Part shown: positions 21,470 through 33,731 of the stretch, piece after piece | Numbering within the stretch: position 1 is the stretch's first letter | Layout of the letters: each line of letters starts with the position of its first letter | Source: Monomorium pharaonis | Lineage: Eukaryota; Arthropoda; Insecta; Hymenoptera; Formicidae | NCBI RefSeq assembly: GCF_013373865.1 | Contig: NC_050467.1 | Span: 25,132,996 to 25,196,995 of the forward strand | Direction of reading: 5' to 3' | DNA length: 64,000 bases | Program-made: the position numbers and the translations under genes | Notes under the pieces: generated by a model | Databases searched by the model: none | Told to the model about the DNA's origin: nothing | The model's input: only the letters and a program-made list of their open reading frames with translations

Positions 21470-24400
21470 TGACGAAATAAATAACAGTGTAACGTAAGAT
21501 ACATCGGTTAAATTACATAAATCCCGAAAATATTCAATTCGGACGTACACAGGTATATGTATTATCTATATACGACCGGTTGTTTCACGATAGAATTAAA
21601 TTGCGTGAAAATTTATAGTTTGGATCGCGGAGATAGGCTTACAAATTACGCGGGACAACGTGAGGTGCGGCCGTCGGCTTTACGATTATTTCGTAAGCCG
21701 GCTGCTTAATTCATTATCTCTTCATTCACACATGCGGTACGAGAGAAAACGAGTGCGTTTTACCAAACTGGATTTATAGCGGGGCTTCGCGGTTTCGGGA
21801 ACCCGTTATGTTGTAATTGGTCGGCCGTACAATTACCGCGAGGGAGCGCGCTCGGGCGCGATTACTTTGCTCCTTCGATTTAGTAACGTTAAATACAGGT
21901 GTGGGGTGTTGTAACGTTACGGAATTACTGTCGTACAGGCTCCGCAATTAACCACCGTCGCGACGCGCGCGGCGCCGTACATCCGTAGAGTCGCCGCGCG
22001 GACGTTTTTCAGCGCGTCAAATTGCTTCATTACGTAATAGAAAGGGCCGTGCGAAAAGCCGATCGCACAATATGCGGGAGGAAAGCGAGCAAAAGGGAAC
22101 GCTGCGGCAAATTTCTGTCTTGGTTGTTGCAACATTGTTCCTTTAAATTAACTCTTCTGCTATGGAGATGGACGACGAGATTGCTTCTCGCCTATCTCAT
22201 TGTTGGCTCGTATATATTATACGTCCTCGATAGCGTCTCATTAATTCAACTTCGGCGTATAAAGCCCCGTCGTGATATGGCTATTTTGGTATCACAACGA
22301 CTGACGCAATTTCCATGATTACTATATAAATTCTTGGGCGTGATGTCAAAACTATCTTTTGCCTGTTTATATTTTTCGGCAACAAAATTGCGAAGCGGAA
22401 AGAAAAATAAGGCGCACCTTATCTGACGAGAATGTGCGAGGGGAAATTGTCGGGTGATAAAGCTCGATCCCTTCGCGTTGCGACAACATTAGTTGTTAAT
22501 TGAGTAATTTCGGGATCGTTTAATAAATTAATTAGGAAAAGAGAGACACTGGAGAGGCGCGCGCCGTGAACCGAGACGGGCGATAATACAATAAATCACT
22601 CGGCAACATTTCGTCATAATTACATCAGTTTGTTTTAAACGAGCGAAGATAAGGACATCGATCTTCCTTTTTTTTCCTCGGTCGTTCTGCGATTTCATGT
22701 TTCCATCTCATAATTTATCGATTATCGAGAATTCATTGCGTTTTATCTAATTAGCGGCGCTTAAAAGAAAAATCGAAGCCAAACGGCTGTTTATAGCGTA
22801 CTAATGAAGCCTGCTAATGAGATAAATAAATTATTTGATACACAGAACTGTAGATATATCGACGGTAATACATAATTCTTTATACACGGCCTATAAATCG
22901 AAGATAAAATTACGTTATATGGACTTAGGGAAACGATAAATTTTATTAACGGTTACAACCTAATGCAAAAAAAAAAAGAGAAAATTGTTAGAACGCGCAA
23001 TAAGGCAGAAATGTATATCTTTTATCGTCGCTCGTAAAAGCAAGATCGAATGAAATGGTCCCGAAGTAACAAGATATTTTCCTCTCCTGGCGCAAGCAAC
23101 GGTAGCGCAAATGCAGATATTTCCTAAAGCGCGATCGCGATGCGGCATTCGTCGTTCGATCGTACGAAGGCGAGAAAGATCCGTCTTCCGAGAGGCAGCA
23201 ACTGCTATTTCTCCGCTAGGAAGCTACGAGTCAAAGAGGAGAGCCAGCAGTGCGAGACGGAGAAGGAGAAAGAGAGAAAGAGGAGGTTGGTGGCGAGCAA
23301 ATGGAAGTCGGTGAATCACGAAACAAGCGGTATGTAAATCCGCGTAACGGGGCCGTTTATTCGTCCCATAAAAAGGCCAATAAAATCTTCTTTCGCAGTG
23401 GAAGATATACTCCCGGGCCCTCCTCTGCGCCCACCCTGCGCTTCCGTTCGCCACCCCTCGACTTCTTCTTACCCCCTCCGGAAAAATGACAGTGAATAAA
23501 TCGCCGTTGGGATAAAGAACGCGAGACCTGGCCGAGGGATGGAGAGAAAGGGGAAGGCCGCCGCCGTTCGCTCTTCGCTTTCCAGTTATTCGCCTTCTAG
23601 ACGCGACGAATTTTCAGAAGCCGAGAGAAATCGTTCTACATATTGCCCGGAATTGATCTCGCGTTTTCCTCTCCCCACGCACGCACGAACGGGATTCTTT
23701 TTTTATCGGGGTAGCGCGATACACCCCATTCGCTGTGATTTTCATGTCGGCGGTTGAAAGAGGGTGTGACGAATGCGACGAGTGATTGTGGAAATTTTCG
23801 TAAAACGAGGGAAAATAAACGTGGCACTTTTTTAATTAGAGCACCTCGACTTAACTGGTGATTTATCGCGATTACCGACCGAGATTCATGCTGAGATATA
23901 TTTAGAGACCACAGATTGAATTTATTTTTAGTATTTGGTTTAATTATGGAACGTTATCAAAAGTAGTAAAAAGTAAAGTTACAACTAATACTAAGCCGGT
24001 TATAACTGATAATTATAAAAATAGAACAGTTCTGTAAATTAAAGTCTGCAAGTTAAAATTTATTTCACAATCAAATTAGTCAGTGATTATAAATTACGTG
24101 CGACTTTATATAAATACTTGCAATATTCTTGTAAGAATTATTGTAATAATTACTTATTTTTTTTATATCTCTCTCATGGCCTTCGATACGTATTTTTTAT
24201 ACAGTTTATCTCGTTGTATATAACAATTTGCAACAATTCACGGAGATACAGTGACGATTTTCCCGCGATAAATGAACGTGAAAGGCGGCGAGGGATGAGT
24301 GGATAATTCAACGGGTACCGCGTTTACACTGTAAACAACGTCTTGGTGTTGGGAAAATATTATTGTAACGGGGGTTGGCGGCTCCGTCTGAAACCTCGTG

Positions 24401-26540
24401 AAAGCGATACAGGCAGTTTATATCCGAGCCAGGTGCCAACTTTCGGAGATAATGCTCAGGGCAATGAAAAAAGAAAATATAACGGGTGGCAGACGGCAGC
24501 GCGCGACTACCAACTGCACAACCGACAACGTAATTACTACAAGTTGCTACATCGACTTGTATTTGTGTTGCGGTAAAGCCATTTTGCTGTTACATAACGT
24601 TCGAGCCAATGCAGTGATTAAAAGCACATGTAATAATTTATAAACCGCGCAATTAACTATCTTTATTATCTTTCCTCAACTCGTTTCTATACCAAGAGTA
24701 TAGAACGGGTGATTCATCATTTAAGGAGCGAGAATATAATTAGTGTTCCTATTTTGTCTTAGTTTACCCGGAACGAGAGAAAATCGATTTCGACGGCACG
24801 GTAAGTGGCAGCACGTGCTGTCGCTAACTCGAAGCAGATCCTCACCAGATTTTTCTAAAATATAAATCTTATTTCATCGGCGATATGTCCTCTGGCGCCT
24901 TTCTCTCTCCATTTTCTCTGGCCTTCGGAGTGTCGCTTCGTTTTCACGATAATTTGTGCCCTCGCGCGCATCACTTTTTTTTTCTCTTAAGTATTATGTT
25001 AGAAATCATTAGGAATAATTTTTAACAATGCAGCCATTTTAATAATGATCTGAATCACGATCTCCCTCAGTTGTTTTACACGTAAAAAGATATTTAATAA
25101 AATAAAAACTTCCCGGCTGAAAAAATTAAGAAAAATTTTTTAAATGATTTATAGGAAGTTAAGAAAAGCTTAAAATAATATTTAGTAAATAATATTAATA
25201 ATGTTTTAAAAAATATTTAGTTCAAATAAAAAATGCAAAAGAATTCAATATAAGAAATAGAAACTTGATAAACAAGAAAATTTTTTGCCTATGAGAATTT
25301 CAAAAAAGATATTCATAAACATGCAATATTCATATTTTGATATAAGTGACTCCGTTATTGACCTGTATCACTATCAGAGTTAATCAAAATGTATTCTAAT
25401 GCGCGTAAGGAATAAATATGACTCACTCGCGGTCCAATTAATATAAATCTCACGATCGCTGAGGCGGGCGACAAATCCCCGCCGTCAATTTCTTACGCGT
25501 GTATTACCGTCAGATAATATTGCGAGCTCGGAGCGAGAAGATACGAAAGCCACTTCTCGTTTGGGTGTTCGAGTGTGCGAAGGATGCTGCGAGCAAGCGC
25601 GCGGAGAAGCTGGAAGGAAGTTGCTCCTATCGCGCGCTCTCTCTCGCTTCTGCTCGCCATCCTCTCCCTCTCTTCCGCCGCTCCTCGTCGAGAAACCGCT
25701 CGGGGCGTGCTAACGAAACCATCGTAAGCAGGCACTTCGACAAATTCATAAAGTACAGTTCATAAAACGTGTACTTAAGGCGCGACTGGGGAGAAAGGGA
25801 GGAGAGAAAGACGCGGAGCTCGTAACTCCGGCGTAACCGACTGGCGTGTTAAGTTGAGCGGATAAAACGATGGCGCGTGCAGCGCGCAAATTTTCTCAAC
25901 AGCGTTCTCGAGACGTGGGCGTGGCCGGGTGCAATCATCGGTGTATTTTCGTCAAAAAGAGGAAAGAGGGCTACAGGAGATTTCGACCTCTGAGAAACGC
26001 TCGTTATTAAAATTAAGTTGACACGGGGAATCCGTTCTCGGAATTAACGCTGATTAAAGTTAAGCTTAGCTTCTCCCGTTGAATAAAGTCGCGACAAAAT
26101 GTTACGTGTGACCGCCTTTCCTCTTCGCATCGCCCGCGGTAACGCACTGCGAGAGAGAAATTTTTTGCTTCAACGCAATAATTTCTACCTTTAATCTCCT
26201 CCTCCTGCTCTTCCGCGTTGGACGCTCCGAAGATTCCGAAACAACGGACACATTCATTGTTAGTGAAAACAAAGGCCTGATTCATTAATCGCGCGCGTAT
26301 GGCGAACGCGGCACGCGAACATATTATAATGACGGACAATGGCGCGCATGCAACTCGCACACGCGTGCACGCCTCCTCCGTCGATCGCGCGTTGTATATA
26401 AAAATTTCGCGAATGTACCTCCGCGTAACAGGATCCGTGACGATGGATGCGACGCGTGCACGAGATGCATGCGTCGTGCGCGGGGCTCGTTTCTGGGAAC
26501 TTGGAGTAACAAAGTAACAATAATCGTCCGTAGGAAACCA
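21470..26540. other. Gene-free stretch
   Basis: Alternating GC-rich and AT-rich blocks. Features seen: an inverted pair around 21677-21702 (CGGCTTTACGA and TTCGTAAGCCG) and an AT-rich block at 24950-25430. Many frames overlap on both strands at 23.1-23.8 kb and 25.5-26.5 kb, all Arg/Ser-rich without domains, as expected from CpG-rich noncoding DNA. Confidence 0.3.
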
Positions 26541-26576
<36 letters not shown>

Positions 26577-26580
26577 TCCT
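26541..26580. repeat. (TC)n microsatellite
   Basis: TC run with two TT interruptions. Confidence 0.9.
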
Positions 26581-28797
26581 TGTAGAGGAACGATATTAAT
26601 TACCGTTCGCCTTTCTCACAGTCGGAAGAGGCCCCGGCAATATTCGTCACCGGCGCGGCGTGGCGCGGCGCACTCTCGGGGCCCCGGGGGCCCAAAAACA
26701 TTTATACGGCACTCTCTCGCCACCAGGGCATAAGCGAGAGAGATCGAGAATGTGTTAAAACGCATTCTAATGCGTGAATACGTGCGTGCTGGTCCGCGTG
26801 AGCGTGTGCACGACGCTTTAACAAGGGTCTGACAGGCTCGTTGCCGTTGTTATTTATCGGTTATGTCGGCGCATCTCCCATCTCGACGAGAGAAGCCTCC
26901 GCGCGCTATCCTCTCCCCTTCACCGTCTTCTCTGTCTTTCTCCCCTGCGCTCTGCACCCCGATTCGCTCTTTCTCTCCCTCTCTTCCGCTGCGCTCACCC
27001 CTCGCGCGTGTAAAAGTCGTACGCCCGTGTGCGCATACCGCAACAGCGTAGTCGGCCGAGCCTCCTCTTTCTACGCGAGGATCGGCTCCGTCGATGGTGG
27101 TTAACACGGGATGAGCAATGAGAACATAATTGGTCCTACCGTAAAGATTTTACGCCACGAATATCTGTATTTGCACGCGGGCAAATTGAAGTTGTTGCCG
27201 TTGCGCGATTCCATCGGACGTTGATGGGAGAGTTTCTTTTTTTTACAATAAAAAAGATTATGCATTGTATTTGACGAATGCATATTGCATCGCATTTGCA
27301 TACTACGCGTGCAATCACGTCGCGTGTCTTCTTGTTAAATTTTTTCCCGAAGAAAGATTGATTTTGCATTTTCTAATAAAAAGTTTATATACACATTATC
27401 TTTGAAGACGAGGATCTCTTCACCTCATCCTTCATTATTTTTTAAAATATTTAAAGACGTGTCATTAAAAGTTTTTATATAAGATTCGAGATAATTTTTT
27501 TAGATACAAAATGTGTATATTTGAGAAAATTGAAACGTCGTTCCCCACACGTCGTTACGCCACTGGCGACTATAACGTGGCTTATGGAGACGACGATGGT
27601 GGACGGAGCGCGTTTCTGCGGTAGATCGTTGTATCTACGACGACGTTAGAGCGCGGAGAGACAGGCCAGGGTGGCCGGGGGTAGAACGGGAACGAACTGT
27701 TAGCCACAAGCGCGCGTTAAAAACATAACCACTTACTTGAATGGGGTTAGAGTTTATTTATCGCGTCCCTCTCCCTCGCGTCCCATCCCCGGGAATAATT
27801 CGTCCGGCGTATAGGAGCCGCACACACCCGGGGAAGCTGGGGCTTATCGTGGAAAAGCCGCCGCGACGATCGTCGAAACGTTCTCTCCCGCCCACTGAGT
27901 GATTTCGGCACTTAGTAACGGCAATGCGATATTGGAGAATGACGGAATTATGACTTCCAGTTGGTCCCTCGGACGGCATCACGCTAATTTCGACACCGCT
28001 CGACGGTAGATGCGCCTGGTTTATTTTGGGAAGTGATATAGTTTTCTAGTCGTATGAAATAATCTCTGGATATATCTTTCATAACATAATTAATGTTGTG
28101 ACTTTATGGGAATTGAAATTCAAATTAATCAAGGAAAAAGAGGAAAAAAAGTCGAAGAAACTGATTAACATTTATTAACTCTCATATCTTTCAACTTTGA
28201 AATAATTAAAGAATTAATTGTCCGAAGTAGAAATGAATTAGATTAATGATTCATTAGAAAAATTTATTAATTTTCATTTACAGCGAGTCTTACAAATCAT
28301 TGTTTTTCAATCTGCTTTTTTTTTCTTCAAACTTAAAAAATTGTTAGAATACAGTTGTAATGCTAATTCAAAAGGTCTAATATTTCTTGCAAATAACGTT
28401 CAAATCTTCTTTGCACAATTCGGCAACAACCATCGTCGAGTGTCGTCCGCTACGTAAAGGGACGAAAAACCGCGGTTAACGCTGAGCGGACGGACGAACG
28501 GACGGATTTATCAGGGGTATATCCCACGGGAGATGTCCCGACAGCACGTTGACCGAGCACTCTCGCGGGAATGCGGCCGCTCATACATGCGAATTGGGAA
28601 AATTTTCCGCGCTGGAAGCGCGGATTGTAACAACAGCAATCGCCGGCCGGTGGCCGCGGGAGGTGGAGGCTCGTTACGGTTTTAATCGTTTCATCAAGTT
28701 GTTGTTATCGCGCCGAATGGCCGGCCATTTTATGGACGATCGGCCGGCGGTGGAGAGCAACTTGTTTTGTCCCCCGTGCGTTTTCAGGCTCGATTCG

Positions 28798-28829
28798 CTC
28801 GTGGAATATGCTCGACGATATTCCACGAG
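28798..28829. other. Perfect 12-bp-stem hairpin
   Basis: CTCGTGGAATAT, an 8-base loop GCTCGACG, then ATATTCCACGAG. Too short for a microRNA precursor as it stands. It could be a structured RNA element or a pair of inverted binding sites. Confidence 0.4.
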
Positions 28830-30905
28830 GGAAGGGTTGAATGGAACATCGGAGGAGCCGCGCAGAAGATACGCAGTAATTGTAGCGAAAATTTTTAACG
28901 TTCGGAAGTTTTCGGTATTTTTTTTTCTTTTTACATGGGAACCGTAGAATTAAGTGTATTGAATGTTACTCCGAGAAAATTTCCAATAAAATAGATTTCG
29001 AAGTTAATTAACGTAAGTTAGCAGTAGCTTTATGGTTAGTAACATTGTATCTCTCTAGATCTTGTCTTACCTAAGGTAACTCAAGGTGTTCTAAAATTCG
29101 TAAGAAACAGAAAAAAATGTAGGGAATGCCAGCTCGAGGAAATAGATTTAGGATTAAGGGGCCCGTTATTCGGTCCCGCGCGTATAGATCGCTCAACAAC
29201 AATCGTGGTTAATGCATCTGCGACGCGTCGTTAATACGAGCCTGCATAGACCTAGGAACTTAACGAGGTCATAAATCGCGTGGGGCGTCCTTTTTTCCGG
29301 GAAAGATCGTGAATCTGCGCGCGGAGCTCGCAGGCCGGCCGAGGTCGACATTCGATCTGTTTTCGAATTAGACGGGGAGGGTAGTCGGCTCGTAAAGCTG
29401 GTGGTACGCCGCGCGAGCACAACCTGGTGGTAGATCCTATCGCGTTAGAATTATGTCTTTATTAGGCGGAATCTCTGTCCGATGACCATAACGGTTTCCC
29501 GAGTTGCGGAGTTCACCGCAGGTGTCTCGAACTATGGAACGAAAGCGAGAGGGATGTGTCAAGGGGTGTCTACATCTAAAAAAAAAAAAAAAAATAGCGG
29601 TCACATCAATAACTCCTAATGAGATTTCGTATGCATTTCTTTTATAAATTTGGAAATCTTTTTCCTAAATTAAAGTATACTTATTTTTATCAGTCTGTAG
29701 ATTGAACTTTATACCGAGAACGAAAAAATATCCAAACTTATATTTGCTTAAAACAAGCTGTTCCCAACATCATTATTCGATACTCTGGCTTTTTCGGTAC
29801 AGCGGAACTGTTTTCCAGCCAAGATCAACGTAAATCGAATTGCGCGTACCAGTGCGCGCGCGAGCATTTCTTAACGACAAACAATTTCCGCGCTGTGAAG
29901 GTCTGACGAGTTATCCAAGACGATCGCGGTGCGTCATTAGGCAGATACGATCGTTGCGCAAAATTACGCGGAAGCAGGGAAAGAGAAGGAGATGCAGTTT
30001 TGCCACTTCGGGCATCGGGCACCGCGATCAACAACATTCGATTAGTCACGTGAAAACGCGCTTAAAGTCGACGTAAAAAACATCACGCGATTGAGTCGGC
30101 GAGCCGATACTTAGTAGCGATTAGGGGCAATCCGGCAGTCGTAAATGAGGAGATCGTAAAGAATTATATAGTTGAAGGTTAATCGTCAACATCCGCGGAA
30201 AGAGTGTGATGTGCATCGTAATTGCGCCGTTTCAGCGCGATTATTACAACTTCTCGCGGCACGGAGCTGTCTGTCGTAGCGTACGGCAGCCAGACGCTCG
30301 TTAGGAGCTCGAATCGTAACACGCTAATCGATTGCTCCTTCATCTGACAACTCGATCACCTTTCAGGCCGCTCCGTCCTTGCACTCTTACCAATCGCGAA
30401 GAGGAGAAGCGGTGGCGGCCGCGCGACACCTTCGGCGACGTCGTCGTTGTCGCCGAATGGCGGTACCCCGGTCAGCGCGAGCGTCCGCCACGCGACGTTC
30501 AGGTAATTGCAGGCTCACGAACGCATCGCGAATGCAAAATCTTAGCGTGGCCTAGATCGATACCCACCACCTGTATATCTGCATCTCCTTGCCCTCCTCC
30601 CTACATTTTTCGCCCTGATGAATAAACCTCTTCCGGGAGAAATAAGCGAGCGTGAGCGCCGACGATCTGTAAAACCCCGCCCCGCGATTTCCGCCTTATT
30701 GCTCTTAATCTGTATTTAATTCCCATGGATATTATTCCGCACGCATCTTTCTTTCGCGCGCTCGTCCCCGCGGGCAGCAATAAATATCTCGGTCGACGTG
30801 CACTCGCGATTATTATTGCTTGTTGCATGCGCTCGCGTGCACGTAAATAGTCGCTCTTATAGGCTACAATTACGTGTGGTGTGCTCCAAAAACCTTTTTG
30901 TCGAG

Positions 30906-30927
30906 GCGCGCGCGCGCGCGCGCGCGC
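30906..30927. repeat. (CG)n run of 22 bases
   Basis: Uninterrupted CG alternation, a potential Z-DNA site. It is unusual for a genome with methylated CpG and suggests an unmethylated region. Confidence 0.9.
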
Positions 30928-33664
30928 ACAATGCACGATAAATCTCTCTGCAAGTGCGCGTCAATATTATCTATAATATAATTACATATATCATCGACGC
31001 GCGCGGGCACACGTAGCAGCTAGGCAGCGCCATTGCGGCTTCGAATCACGTGCGAATTTATACACGCACATTGTTCGCTCGTCGTGCTCGCCCGTAACGA
31101 ATTATGCAGCTGCGATGAGAGATAAGAAGTTTTAATTGACAGACCGAGACCTGTCGAAAATATAAAGAAATTTAATCAACAATTAAGGGAACATATTACT
31201 TATTAAACACATACAATATTTTAATTATGTCGATGATGAGTGAATTTCATGTACTCGCGAGTAAACACGGATCCTTCGTTATCTACCTTTCATCTATCGA
31301 GTTAATTATCCGCTATTCGCCGTTCGATCTGGATGAAATATCTCGTTTACTCACTTTTCTCTTTTATTTCTTTGATTCTCTCTTTCCCTCTCTTTTCTTT
31401 CTTGCGATTTTTCCAAGTGTGAAGCCCGCACGAAATCATCGTTTTCGTTACTTCCTGGACGTATTATCTCAAACTCGCAATCCTCCACCGCTTTCGTATC
31501 ACCTCCGGCAATAATAAATATCTCGCTTGAGATGCGAGACACTCGATTATTGCTTATTGCTCGGTGCGCATACGTGTACGCGTATAAATAACATAAACGC
31601 TCGTAGGCTGTGCGGGGATGCTACAACGCATCCTCTCTCTTTCTCCCTTTTTCTTTTTTTTTTTTTTGGTCTTTTCTCCTTACCTTTCATCGCGTTTTAC
31701 AATGTGCAAACTACCTCACTTGCCCGATATTAATCCGAAAAATTGAGAACGCCGTACGGTTTTTATTCTTTTAATTAATGTTCACGGCCACGGAGGCGGC
31801 GCATCGATTTAATGGGAACTCGAGCATCGGGGCCCGCGGAACTTTTATGTCCTGGTATAAATCGCTCCCCGGGGCACTATGCAACGCCTGCTCACCTCCG
31901 TTCCGCTCCTTTTAATACACGATTTTGCGTCTAATATCGATTAGCGAGCAGAAAAATCATGGCTATCTACAGCGCGCCGCGCGCCAGTACGTGCTGTAAT
32001 GCGTGCTTAATCTTTTAATCGATACGTTAAATCACGATTTCTCTTATCAGGTATCAATATTCTTGGCCAAAATTATGAGCTAATAACGTATCGATGTGAT
32101 GAACGACGGCATACTTGGAAATACGGTGGAACCAATAACGCAGGTATTTCATGTTTGATTCTCGGGAATCTCCGGAAGTTCAGAAATGTCTTACTTTTGT
32201 CAAAAAACAAATACGATAAATGTGATTAATAAAAGATATTTTCTCCAATTATAACCAAAATTACATATTTTCAAAATGTGTAAAAATGCATATTTTAAGC
32301 GTGTTCGAAAGAGCGTCTTACATTAATTGCATAATCAAATTGAGTAGGCTGATTCGAAAGCAAACTTGCTATAATAAATAATAATCTTATTGTTACTGAA
32401 AAATGATTTATTATGCAATACAGGCTTTGCGATTTATCTCTTGTATATATTATTTCTTTCATAAACTTCGTATTACAATCGTGTCGTTTTTAGACTGAGA
32501 ATGTTCAAGGTAGATGAAATCAAAGAAGCGTGTAGAAGGAAGTTGCATCGTCGGTTTGAATCTGATTTAGGATCAATTGCATCCGCGTCCAACGATCGGA
32601 CGTGACTCGAAGCGGCGCGTCGTAAATTCATTAATAAATTACGCGAACCAATTATAATTCTGTCCAATTCCGCGGCGGGCGTGGAGCTAATAAATCACGG
32701 TAAAGTAACACGAAAGCGAGACCGAAAAAGAGCGGAAAGAAATCGACACGGGAAAAAGAGAAAGAAAAATTCATTGTGTCCCGACAGACAGTGAGCATGT
32801 GTTTCGATGAGAAGAATTTTACTTTTCACTTCGCATTCACATCTAAAAGACAGATGTCTATGACCTGGACTTGACTAATTGCAATATTGCGAAAGATAAA
32901 ATAATAGTTAAAAATGCGATATCTTAAAAAAAACCAAGTTCTCCGATAAACTTTTCACTCTACGTGTTGTGGCATGTTACTTTTTCCCTGAAATTATAAT
33001 AAAAAAATCACAATTGAGAGCTAAATTAATTAAATAATTGCATTATTTACGCACATACAAACCTCTGTTATCATCGATCATCGATTCTCTTACAATAAAG
33101 CTATAATTAGTTAACGAGGCGTTTAGGTATTAAAATATTCGATATTCGGATTCCTCCCGCAAAAAATGGCGATAAAAGGGGAGGATGAGCGTCCGCGAGC
33201 CGGCGTATCCCCAAACAGTCTGTCAATCACTGCGGCGTTGCACAATATCGGGCGTTCGATAATAAAAACGAATATAATTTCCATATAATTGCGCCCGCGC
33301 CGGTCGTGCCAATCTTCGTTCCGTGAGTGAATCGAGCCGGCGAAGAAGGAGAAGCGTGACGAGGGAGCGTGTCCCGGCACGATCGACAACGGGCGGAATT
33401 ACGGCCGTCCGTATGAATGGAGGCGAGCTGGGTCTCTCGCGCGCCGGGGGAGGTGGTTACGCATCCGGTAGCCGGCTTCATTCCGCTCGCTTAAAGCGTC
33501 TCGAGGAGCTTTTTAAGGACGCGGCCGGACGGTACCGGGAACGGGTCTCGCTCACCCCCTTCTCGGGCCGGCGAGCGAGAGCCGAGCTTACTTTTTGCTC
33601 GAAATCAATTTGTAGAGCACAGTCGATTAATTCCGTGGCCCGGCCAGGTGGCTGGCTCCGCGCC

Positions 33665-33731
33665 GAGAGAGAAGGGGAGAGAGAGAGAGAGAGAGAGAAA
33701 GAAAGAGAAAGAGAAAGAAGAGGACAGCTAG
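33665..33731. repeat. (GA)n-rich purine tract
   Basis: GA and GAAA repeats over about 65 bases. (GA)n tracts bind GAGA-type factors in insects, so a regulatory role is possible. Confidence 0.85.

Larger units (their letters stand above)
26581..33664. other. Gene-free stretch, mostly CpG-rich
   Basis: No supported gene. Contains GGCGCGGCGTGGCGCGGCG and GGGGCCCCGGGGGCCC (26655-26693), A17 at 29578-29594, the hairpin at 28798-28829, the (CG)n run at 30906-30927, and an AT-rich block at 32200-32460. The 132-codon plus frame at 28549-28947 spans the hairpin and has no domain. Confidence 0.3.

Noticed and set aside
28549..28947. 132-codon plus-strand frame
   Set aside because: Spans a perfect hairpin and has no domain or splice support.
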